From positions 1 to 52,248 of the forward strand of contig JANINW010000019.1 in assembly GCA_024508935.1 (NCBI GenBank): a stretch of 52,248 bases of DNA. The letters run 5' to 3'. A program made the position numbers and the translations under genes. Positions 36,912 to 43,316 of the stretch are shown piece after piece (the first letter of the stretch is position 1; the number at the start of each line of letters is the position of its first letter). Under the pieces are notes generated by a model that saw only the letters and a program-made list of their open reading frames with translations, was not told where the DNA came from and did no database searches. The DNA comes from Flavipsychrobacter sp. (lineage in GTDB: Bacteria; Bacteroidota; Bacteroidia; Chitinophagales; Chitinophagaceae).

Positions 36912-36946
36912 GAAGAATAGATGTGCGGTGTACCGGTCTATTCTTC
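36912..36946. terminator. Hairpin between convergent genes, overlapping the end of the WYL gene
   Basis: GAAGAATAGA (36912-36921) pairs with TCTATTCTTC (36937-36946), with an inner CGGT/ACCG hairpin. The right arm includes the WYL stop codon at 36938. No long T-run, so termination strength is uncertain. Confidence 0.5.
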
Positions 36947-37954
36947 ATAGCTCTCCATGCTGTTCTTCAATTTTTTCAGAATGCGCTTTTTTAAATGGTC
37001 CGGCGTTAATACGCGTACCCCATCGCAAAAACCAAGAATCACGCGCTCCAGTTCGAAATTGATCTGTACACGTATATTGATGATAATACCATCAGGAAGT
37101 CTTTCCACTATGGTTTGCGTATGGTGTAGTGGTTTGGTTTCTACGTAAGGGGCATGGAGAGAAGTGAAGAATAATTTGATGTTTTGCGGGCGTTGCCCGG
37201 GGTTTACTGTTACACCTATCACGTGTTTATAATAATCACTGATGGTAGTCAGGGTATTTTCAACATAAACACTTTTTTCAGCAATTTCTACCTGCTCAAT
37301 ACGGTCCAGGGCAAAGGTCACGGTGATGTCTTTATTAGAATGTTTAACGCCTATTACAAACCAGCGGTTGTTAAACTCCTTCAGCCACCACGGATGGAAA
37401 TGCACTACATCGGCCGCTTTGGCCTTAAAAGAACGGTATGTGATAAATAGTGCCTTCTTTTGAATGATGCTGTTATATAACATATCCAGGTGCGACAAAC
37501 CTTTCAATAATTCGTTCTTTTCAAAATCTATTACAGATTCCGTACTATTAGCTGCAGCATATACATGGCCTTCCAGTTTCTGCACCACATCGTTCAGTGC
37601 GCTGAAATGGGAGAACCCCTTAAACTGCTTTAGCATTTCAACCGCTTCATTCATACGCCCCAGGTCCTGTTCGCTCAATGGTATATTCGTAATGCTGTAA
37701 TCAGCATTTTCGTAAGTGTAATATTTCTTATCTGTAATGATAATAGGAGCGTTGTAACCCAGTTTGTTACTGCGCATCATTTGTATATCTGCCTGTATAG
37801 TGCGGCGGCTTATTCCTTTATCTATGCCTTCATATTCATACAATGCTTCAGAAACTTTATCTATCAGCATTTCTAAAGTCCATTTCTTAAGCCTGTTTTT
37901 CAGACAATTATCAATGGTTTTGTACCTGATTAAGGCGTTCCGGTTTACAGGCAT
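36938..37954 (-). CDS. WYL-domain transcriptional regulator, divergent from rtcB
   Basis: A 338-residue regulator. An N-terminal winged helix-turn-helix (RYKTIDNCLKNRLKKWTLEM to ISRRTIQADIQMMRS) is followed by a linker and a WYL domain with QKKALFITYRSFKA and HFHPWWLKEFNNRWFVIGVK, where PWWLKEFNNRW replaces the usual PYxLxxxxxRWYL. A C-terminal extension (EIAEKSVYVENTLTTISDYY to KKRILKKLKNSMESYEE) follows. WYL domains are known or suspected nucleic-acid/ligand sensors; with rtcB on the other side of an 82-base region, it probably controls the RNA-repair genes. I chose ATG 37954 (MPVNRNALIRYKTID); a longer frame to 37999 adds a poly-Phe stretch overlapping the operator. Confidence 0.88.
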   Translation of the reverse strand: MPVNRNALIRYKTIDNCLKNRLKKWTLEMLIDKVSEALYEYEGIDKGISRRTIQADIQMMRSNKLGYNAPIIITDKKYYTYENADYSITNIPLSEQDLGRMNEAVEMLKQFKGFSHFSALNDVVQKLEGHVYAAANSTESVIDFEKNELLKGLSHLDMLYNSIIQKKALFITYRSFKAKAADVVHFHPWWLKEFNNRWFVIGVKHSNKDITVTFALDRIEQVEIAEKSVYVENTLTTISDYYKHVIGVTVNPGQRPQNIKLFFTSLHAPYVETKPLHHTQTIVERLPDGIIINIRVQINFELERVILGFCDGVRVLTPDHLKKRILKKLKNSMESYEE

Positions 37955-37990
37955 TCGAAATATTTTCAGAAAAAGTAGAAAAAAAAATTT

Positions 37991-38013
37991 ACTGCGCAAA
38001 AAGATTGCGCAGT
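37991..38013. promoter_or_regulatory. Operator-like perfect inverted repeat between WYL gene and rtcB
   Basis: ACTGCGCAA-N5-TTGCGCAGT, a perfect 9-bp dyad of 23 bases total. It is 36 bases before the WYL ATG and 23 before the first rtcB ATG, where a dimeric regulator could control both. An AATCTTTG stretch at 38021-38028 resembles a -7 box for rtcB. Confidence 0.65.
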
Positions 38014-38036
38014 TGTATCAAATCTTTGTACTGTAA

Positions 38037-39467
38037 ATGAAAACAAACACTATGAAACAGTTGATAATTAAAGGCAGGGATCTGATAGAAATGGGCTACC
38101 CTGAAAGCCCGGCAATCAGTGCAGCAATTACCGTAGTAAGCAATAATTATAATAGCGTGCAACGGGAAGAAGCATTGGTTGCTTTGGCAGCAGTGCTGGG
38201 AAACCCTGCGTCGTATGTGGCAGACAATGTGTGGTCTGGAGTAGCTATGGCATTGATTGAATATAATAAGGCTGAAACGATTGAGCTGAAAGAAAGCGGT
38301 GCATATACTATATACGGCGAAGATCATATAGAGGAAGGGGCAAGAAAGCAAATGGATATTGCGGTAAAACTACCCGTGTCTGTAGCCGGGGCACTGATGC
38401 CGGATGCCCACCAGGGCTACGGGCTGCCTATAGGTGGCGTGCTGGTTACAGACAATGCAGTTATTCCTTACGGTGTAGGAGTAGACATCGGTTGCAGGAT
38501 GTGCCTGAGTATATATGATATACCGGAAAGCCATTTTTTTGCTAACGAGGCTCAATATAAAAGGGAATTGATAGCCCATACCAAATTCGGTGCAGGTGCA
38601 GCTTTTCACGGCCAGCATAAATCAGACCATGAGGTACTGACCTATAAGGCATTTAAAGAGATAGGAGTTGTGAAAGGCCTTTTAGATAAAGCCTATGGCC
38701 AGTTGGGTACATCAGGTGGCGGTAACCATTTTGTAGAATGGGGTGTAATAGAAATACTGGAAGATGACAACGGGTATGCTATCCCCAGAGGGAAGTATCT
38801 GGCCTTGCTTTCGCATTCCGGTTCCAGGGGGCTGGGGGCTACTATTGCCAACCATTATACCAGGCTTGCAAAGCAAATCTGTAAACTCCCGAAGGAAGCC
38901 GCCAACCTTGCCTACATGTCGCTGGACAGTGCAGAAGGTATGGAATACTGGGAAGCTATGAACCTGGCCGGTGATTTTGCAAGCGCCTGTCATGAAGTGA
39001 TACATAATAAACTAACCAAGGCCATAGGGGGTAGCCTGCTGGCAAGGGTAGAAAACCATCACAATTTTGCGTGGAGAGAAAAGTATGAAGGCCGAAATGT
39101 GATCGTACACCGCAAGGGCGCTACTCCTGCCGGCGAAGGCGTGACGGGTATCATCCCTGGCTCAATGACTGCTCCGGGGTTTCTTGTGCGTGGTAAGGGT
39201 GAAGCTAATGCCATTAATTCAGCATCGCACGGGGCGGGGAGGCAAATGAGCCGAACAAAAGCGGAACAGTTATTTACAAAAGCTGAAGTAAAAAATATAT
39301 TGAAAGACCACGGCGTTACATTGATTGGAGGAAGTTTGGATGAAGCACCCGGTGCGTATAAAGACATACATACGGTGATGCAGGCACAGCGTGGACTGGT
39401 TGATGTATTGGCAAAATTCACACCGAAAATAGTTAGAATGGCCGATGATGGTAGCAGAGAAGATTAA
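38037..39467 (+). CDS. rtcB: RNA ligase RtcB
   Basis: A 476-residue GTP- and metal-dependent RNA ligase that joins 2',3'-cyclic or 3'-phosphate ends to 5'-OH ends, as produced by tRNA-cleaving nucleases. Motifs: PDAHQGYGLPIGGV, metal site GVGVDIGCRM (about residues 147-155), LGTSGGGNHFVEWG, SHSGSRGLGATIANHY, VENHHNFAWRE, VHRKGATPAGEG, and SASHGAGRQMSRTKA with the histidine that carries GMP in known RtcBs (about residue 398). All expected metal and nucleotide residues are present. An N-terminal 80-residue helical extension precedes the core. ATG 38052 (MKQLIIKGRDLIEMG) is an alternative start and more likely if the -7 box at 38021 is real. Followed by permuted tRNA-like RNAs and a slipin gene. 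Confidence 0.96.
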   Translation: MKTNTMKQLIIKGRDLIEMGYPESPAISAAITVVSNNYNSVQREEALVALAAVLGNPASYVADNVWSGVAMALIEYNKAETIELKESGAYTIYGEDHIEEGARKQMDIAVKLPVSVAGALMPDAHQGYGLPIGGVLVTDNAVIPYGVGVDIGCRMCLSIYDIPESHFFANEAQYKRELIAHTKFGAGAAFHGQHKSDHEVLTYKAFKEIGVVKGLLDKAYGQLGTSGGGNHFVEWGVIEILEDDNGYAIPRGKYLALLSHSGSRGLGATIANHYTRLAKQICKLPKEAANLAYMSLDSAEGMEYWEAMNLAGDFASACHEVIHNKLTKAIGGSLLARVENHHNFAWREKYEGRNVIVHRKGATPAGEGVTGIIPGSMTAPGFLVRGKGEANAINSASHGAGRQMSRTKAEQLFTKAEVKNILKDHGVTLIGGSLDEAPGAYKDIHTVMQAQRGLVDVLAKFTPKIVRMADDGSRED

Positions 39468-39484
39468 TAGATCATTATAAAACG

Positions 39485-39602
39485 CTTTCCCGAAAGGAAA
39501 GAATGATGATAGGTCCGGGCCCAAAAGGCGCAGGTCTCTGAATGGCCTCACAGTATTGCAGTATGTATACTCTGATATCCTGGCCGATGGCTTAATCATC
39601 AT
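39485..39602 (+). ncRNA. Structured RNA region preceding the tRNA-like modules
   Basis: Non-coding stretch after rtcB. A hairpin CTTTCC-CGAAA-GGAAAG (39485-39501) is followed by ATGATGAT (39503-39510), which can pair over 84 bases with ATCATCAT (39595-39602), an 8-bp stem ending exactly where tRNA-like module 1 begins. Inside are GCC-CAAAA-GGC and AGTAT/ATACT hairpins. GGTCCG occurs at 39512, reminiscent of the Ro60-binding sequence of Y RNAs, but six bases are weak evidence. Proposed as part of one RNA with the modules; the fold is by eye only. Confidence 0.5.
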
Positions 39603-39667
39603 GATGCGTGTCAGGGGTTCGAATCCCCTCCCTCTCAAAAAGGGTAGCTAAGCGGTTATAGCAGCAT
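39603..39667 (+). ncRNA. Permuted tRNA-like module 1
   Basis: tRNA parts occur in circularly permuted order. GATGC (39603-39607) and variable-like GTGTC are followed by a T arm with stem AGGGG/CCCCT and loop TTCGAAT (39613-39629). The acceptor 3' strand CCCTCTC (39630-39636) turns back directly through A's into the 5' strand AAAAGGG (39638-39644; CCCT/AGGG pairs, 5 of 7 overall). Then come T8-A9, D arm GCTA-AGCGGTTA-TAGC (39647-39662) with the conserved GG, A26, and GCAT (39664-39667), which pairs with ATGC at 39604 as an anticodon-like stem. So the RNA's open end is where the anticodon would be, and the acceptor stem is a closed hairpin. No CCA end is possible without processing. Confidence 0.75.
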
Positions 39668-39668
39668 A

Positions 39669-39745
39669 CCATGTGGGTTCAAATCCCACTTCTGCAAATG
39701 CAGAATAGCTTAAATGGTAAAGCAATGGACCACGGATCCATGGTA
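39669..39745 (+). ncRNA. Permuted tRNA-like module 2
   Basis: The clearer copy. CCAT (39669-39672) leads straight into a T arm with stem GTGGG/CCCAC and loop TTCAAAT (39673-39689). Acceptor 3' strand TTCTGCA (39690-39696) and 5' strand TGCAGAA (39699-39705) pair perfectly over 7 bp with only AA between. T8-A9 and a D arm GCTT-AAATGGTA-AAGC (39708-39723) with conserved GG follow, then A26. ATGG (39725-39728) can pair back with CCAT; TACCAT (39667-39672) can alternatively pair 6 bp with ATGGTA (39740-39745). A third choice is a local hairpin ATGGA-CCACGGA-TCCAT (39725-39741) like an anticodon arm, though position 33 is C. T-loop and D-loop bases needed for the tRNA elbow are present. Confidence 0.8.
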
Positions 39746-40001
39746 AGACGAAGACGGCAACTTCTACAACAAATGTCCAAAACCAAATGAATGCTGCAGC
39801 TATATCTGCAGCACAGAACTGCAACCGGCGGCTTGCTTTGAAAGCATGGCAGATACCGTTTTGACAGATAGTACCACTTGAAGTATATATGCGCAACTGG
39901 CACTACATTTCATTACTTAAGCCACTTCCGCAAACAGCGGGTAGATGTAGCTGTGGCATCATTTGTCAAACAATTTAATTCATCATTTAACAATCAAAAC
40001 T
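39746..40001 (+). other. Non-coding region between the tRNA-like modules and the slipin gene
   Basis: About 256 bases with no credible gene on either strand. It contains a perfect hairpin TGCTGCAG-CTATAT-CTGCAGCA (39792-39813), GAAG-ACGGCAA-CTTC just after module 2, a small TGCTT-TGA-AAGCA hairpin near 39834, and near the end a nested structure in which CTACAT (39903) can pair with ATGTAG (39945), with CCGC-AAACA-GCGG inside. No T-run terminator was found, so rtcB, the RNAs and the slipin gene may share one transcript, or the RNA may have its own 3' end here. Confidence 0.5.
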
Positions 40002-41099
40002 ATGAAACCGATAAAAGTAAGGGCGTATAGAAAAGCCCTGGTATTTAAAAACGGGAAGTATAAACGGATGCTTGGCGAAGGCTTGCATTGGCTGAATATT
40101 GGCGAGACATATTACGAGTATGATATGCAAACGCATTTTGTAGCTCCGGTAGACTTAAATATCCTTTTGCAGCATGAAGAGATAACTGCATCATTGATCG
40201 TACTGGAAGTAAAGGATAATGAGCTTGCTTTGATGTTCCGGAACGGCTTGTTTAAAGAAGTCTTATTGCCCGGCCGGTACGCTTTCTGGAAAGGAATAAT
40301 AGAATATAGCTTTATCGTGGCAGACCGGAGCAAAGTGGCAATAACAGAGCCGGTTAATGAGACTGTATTGGCAAAGCCTGAACTACAGCCATTTGTGCGG
40401 ACCTGTGCTGTAGAGCCAAACGAAAAGGGATTGCTGTATATAGATGGCAAACTGGAAAGCATGCTGGATCCGGGAGTCTATTATTTTTGGAAGAATCCGA
40501 TACCCGTATTGCTGCAAAGAATAGATATGCGGCAACAGCACCTGGATATGAATGGGCAGGAGATACTTACCAAAGACAAAGCTGCCTTACGGGTAAACTT
40601 CTACGCAAGATACCAGGTAACTGATATTAAGAAGGCACTGTGCGAGAATAAAGAATATGACAAGCAGTTGTATGCACTTGTGCAGCTGGCCCTAAGGGAA
40701 TATGTAGCTACCTATACGCTGGACGAGTTGCTGGAAAAACGGAATGATATAGCCGGCAGTATACTGGCCCAGCTGGCGGAAACATCTGAAGAGCTGGGTG
40801 TAAGGGTGACTGAAGCAGGTATCAGGGATATCATCCTGCCTGGCGATATGAAGGATATCATGAACCAGGTGTTGGTAGCTGAAAAACGGGCACAGGCGAA
40901 TATTATAACCAGGAGGGAAGAAACCGCAGGTACCAGGAGTATGCTGAATACTGCGAAGCTGATGGAGGAGAATGCCATGTTATATAAGCTGAAAGAAATG
41001 GAATACGTGGAAAAGATAGCGGAGAAGATCAGCAGCATCTCTATATCAGGAGGAGACCTGGCAGGCCAGTTAAAACAGATATTGATTGGCAGCAAATAA
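40002..41099 (+). CDS. Slipin-type SPFH/Band 7 protein with repeated N-terminal module
   Basis: A 365-residue protein ending in a canonical slipin/SPFH core (about residues 139-330): EPNEKGLLYIDGKLESMLDP, QRIDMRQQHLDMNGQEILTK, DKAALRVNFYARYQVTDIKK, RDIILPGDMKDIMNQVLVAE, then the coiled coil KRAQANIITRREETAGTRSM. There is no N-terminal membrane helix, unlike most stomatins. Before the core lie two further copies of the first SPFH beta module: residues 11-32 (KALVFKNGKYKRMLGEGLHW), 74-97 (ELALMFRNGLFKEVLLPGRY) and, in the core, 141-164. Probably an oligomeric scaffold. The ATG at 40002 is preferred over an in-frame start at 39963 inside the structured spacer. Followed by a strong terminator that ends the RtcB locus. 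Confidence 0.88.
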   Translation: MKPIKVRAYRKALVFKNGKYKRMLGEGLHWLNIGETYYEYDMQTHFVAPVDLNILLQHEEITASLIVLEVKDNELALMFRNGLFKEVLLPGRYAFWKGIIEYSFIVADRSKVAITEPVNETVLAKPELQPFVRTCAVEPNEKGLLYIDGKLESMLDPGVYYFWKNPIPVLLQRIDMRQQHLDMNGQEILTKDKAALRVNFYARYQVTDIKKALCENKEYDKQLYALVQLALREYVATYTLDELLEKRNDIAGSILAQLAETSEELGVRVTEAGIRDIILPGDMKDIMNQVLVAEKRAQANIITRREETAGTRSMLNTAKLMEENAMLYKLKEMEYVEKIAEKISSISISGGDLAGQLKQILIGSK

Positions 41100-41102
41100 C
41101 CG

Positions 41103-41130
41103 AAAAGGCCGGGCATTGCCCGGCCTTTTT
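41103..41130 (+). terminator. Terminator of the slipin gene
   Basis: AAAAGGCCGGGC-ATT-GCCCGGCCTTTT, a perfect 12-bp stem with T-run, 3 bases past the stop codon. Faces the convergent porX gene and could serve both. Confidence 0.92.
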
Positions 41131-41151
41131 ACAAGTATAAGATTGTATGGC

Positions 41152-42711
41152 TTATTTACTCTGCAGTCGTATTACCGGCACCAGCATTTCTTCCAGCGAT
41201 ATACCGCCGTGCTGGAATGTATTGCGGTAATAATTTACATAATGGTTGTAGTTGTTGGGATAGCAGAGGAAGATATCTCCTTTGGCAAAAATAAAGGTAG
41301 AACTTACATTAGGTCGTGGCAGTCCTGCTTCGCGCGGATCGCGGAAGGCCAGTACATCCTTGTCCTCGTACTGCAGGTTGCGGCCATGTTTGTAGCGCAG
41401 GTTGGTAGTTGTTTGCCTGTCGCCTACGCATTTGCTCGGGGTTTTTACCCTAACGGTACCATGGTCGGTAGTTATCAATACCTGTATATTTTTGTCAGCT
41501 ATTTTCTTCAGCGCACGATGCAGCGGTGAGTGCTCGAACCAGCTAACGGTAAGAGAGCGGTAAGATACTTCATCACCTGCCAGTTCCTTCAGTACTTCCA
41601 TTTCTGTACGTGCATGCGAGAGCATATCCACGAAATTATAAACGATAACCGTCAGGTCGTTATTCAGGTAGTTATGGATATTATCTTCCAGGTCCTTACC
41701 ATGTTCGTTATTGGTTATCTTCAGGTATTGCGTCTTTAGGTGATCCAGCTTCAGTTGTTTCAGCTGGTGGCGCAGGAAGGTTTCTTCATACAGGTTCTTG
41801 CCGCCTTCTTCATCATCATTCTTCCATTCCAATGGGAATTTTGCTTCTATTTCTACCGGCAGCATGCCTGCAAACAAAGCGTTACGCGCATATTGTGTGG
41901 CAGTAGGCAATATGCTGTAAAACATATCCTCTTCTACCGTGCGGAACGATTCATTCACAGTAGGCTGCAAAGATCTCCACTGGTCGAAGCGGAGATTGTC
42001 TATAACCACCAGGAAGGTGGGCGTACCCTGCTGCAGGTGCGGTGCTACTTTTCTTTTAAACAATTCATGTGATAGCAGCGGTGCATCGCCGTTCTTATTC
42101 TTTATCCAGCTTGCGTAGTTCTTCGATACAAATTTGTAGAACTCGTTATTGGCTTCGGTTTTCTGAGATTGCAACACTTCCATCATCTGCTCACTATCAC
42201 TGCGCGCCATTTCCAGTTCCCAGTATACCAGTTTTTTATAAAGCTCTTTCCATTCTTCATGGTTAGGATTATCATTCAGCGCCATGAAGAGGTTGCGGAA
42301 GTCCTGCTGGTAAGCCAGCGTGGTCTTTTCAGATACCAGGCGTTTGGTATCCATTATTTTCTTCAAAGACAGCAATACCTGGTTAGGATTTACCGGTTTT
42401 ATCAGGTAATCGGTTATCTGCCCGCCTATGGCCTCTTCCATAATGTTCTCTGCTTCGTTCTTGGTGATCATCACCACCGGCAGGTTGGGCTGGCTTTCTT
42501 TTATGCGTGCCAGTGTTTCCAGGCCGGTAAGTCCCGGCATGCTTTCATCCAGCAATACAACATCTACATTTTTATCTTTCAAAAATTCCAGGGCATCGTG
42601 GCCGTTGGAAAGTGCTGTAACATCATAACCTTTGTTCTTAAGGAATAGGATCTGGGATTTAAGTGAATCGATCTCATCGTCCACCCACAATATTTCGCCT
42701 TGTGTACTCAT
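41152..42711 (-). CDS. porX: Response regulator PorX with PglZ-type phosphatase domain
   Basis: A 519-residue protein. The receiver domain (about 1-125) has ILWVDDEIDSL, the phospho-acceptor Asp55 in VVLLDESMPGLTGLE, and TDYLIKPVNPNQVL. A helical middle region follows. From about residue 230 there is an alkaline-phosphatase-superfamily PglZ domain with LVVIDNLRFDQWRSLQPTV, YSILPTATQYARNALFAGML, ITTDHGTVRVKTPSKC and a zinc-site histidine in DVLAFRDPRE to SKLEEML-type C-terminus. PorX with the kinase PorY regulates the type IX secretion system in Bacteroidota; PorX hydrolyses cyclic oligonucleotides. No por or gld genes are adjacent here. Full length and intact. Confidence 0.92.
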   Translation of the reverse strand: MSTQGEILWVDDEIDSLKSQILFLKNKGYDVTALSNGHDALEFLKDKNVDVVLLDESMPGLTGLETLARIKESQPNLPVVMITKNEAENIMEEAIGGQITDYLIKPVNPNQVLLSLKKIMDTKRLVSEKTTLAYQQDFRNLFMALNDNPNHEEWKELYKKLVYWELEMARSDSEQMMEVLQSQKTEANNEFYKFVSKNYASWIKNKNGDAPLLSHELFKRKVAPHLQQGTPTFLVVIDNLRFDQWRSLQPTVNESFRTVEEDMFYSILPTATQYARNALFAGMLPVEIEAKFPLEWKNDDEEGGKNLYEETFLRHQLKQLKLDHLKTQYLKITNNEHGKDLEDNIHNYLNNDLTVIVYNFVDMLSHARTEMEVLKELAGDEVSYRSLTVSWFEHSPLHRALKKIADKNIQVLITTDHGTVRVKTPSKCVGDRQTTTNLRYKHGRNLQYEDKDVLAFRDPREAGLPRPNVSSTFIFAKGDIFLCYPNNYNHYVNYYRNTFQHGGISLEEMLVPVIRLQSK

Positions 42712-42839
42712 GTTATTTATTAAAAATTATCCGAATGAGGCTAAATTACATTTCTATTTTTTACAAGTTGTTGTTTTAACGCAAGTTTTGCATCTGCATA
42801 CTTTGCTTTAACGTGACAAACCTATTAGTATTGCACAGA

Positions 42840-43316
42840 ATGAATAACAATATCATGCCACAGGCTGTGGCGGTAACTGTAAGGGCGGCCGAAAAAGCAG
42901 ATTGTGCAGCCATGCTGGAGCTGGTGCGGGAACTGGCCGTATATGAGCGTGCACCTGATGAGGTGACCGTGAGTATGGAACATTTTATAGAAAGCGGCTT
43001 TGGAGACAAGCCGGTATGGTGGGCTTATGTGGCTGAAACAGAAGGGAAAGTGATCGGGTTTGCACTGTATTATGTGCGCTACAGCACCTGGAAAGGGCAG
43101 CGTATGTACCTGGAAGATATACTGGTAACAGAAGCATGGCGCCGCAGGGGCGTAGGCAGGCAGCTGATGGACAAGCTGGTAGCGGTAGCAAAAGAAAAAG
43201 GCTTTATTGGCATAACCTGGCAGGTATTGGACTGGAATGAGCCTGCTATTGATTTCTATAAAACCTACAATGCAAAATTCGATCCTGAATGGGTAAATGT
43301 ATCTATTGAAATTTAG
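42840..43316 (+). CDS. GNAT-family N-acetyltransferase
   Basis: A 158-residue acetyl-CoA-dependent transferase, resembling diamine acetyltransferase/Paa-type GNATs. The fold begins AVTVRAAEKADCAAMLELVR, has the acceptor-side region WWAYVAETEGKVIGFALYYV and YSTWKGQRMYLEDILVTEAW, then the acetyl-CoA loop RRRGVGRQLMDKLVAVAKEK and the C-terminal strand GITWQVLDWNEPAIDFYKTY. The YLEDILV and WNEPAIDFY stretches are those of the spermidine/spermine (SSAT-like) branch, so polyamine or thialysine substrates are possible. ATG 42840 is preferred; a frame from 42813 is also open. Its stop overlaps the convergent barrel gene by 4 bases. Confidence 0.9.
   Translation: MNNNIMPQAVAVTVRAAEKADCAAMLELVRELAVYERAPDEVTVSMEHFIESGFGDKPVWWAYVAETEGKVIGFALYYVRYSTWKGQRMYLEDILVTEAWRRRGVGRQLMDKLVAVAKEKGFIGITWQVLDWNEPAIDFYKTYNAKFDPEWVNVSIEI

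Noticed and set aside
39642-39696. An ordinary tRNA formed from D arm 1 and T arm 2
   Set aside because: AAAAGGG does not pair with TTCTGCA, only nine bases lie between the arms, and no anticodon arm fits. The permuted reading pairs perfectly in module 2.
39485-39745. A standard Ro60-Y RNA locus
   Set aside because: No TROVE/Ro60 gene is in the window, and the GGTCCG match is only six bases. Kept only as an analogy.
39648-39896. An 82-codon open frame on the minus strand across the tRNA-like region
   Set aside because: It is antisense to conserved RNA structures and its translation resembles no protein.
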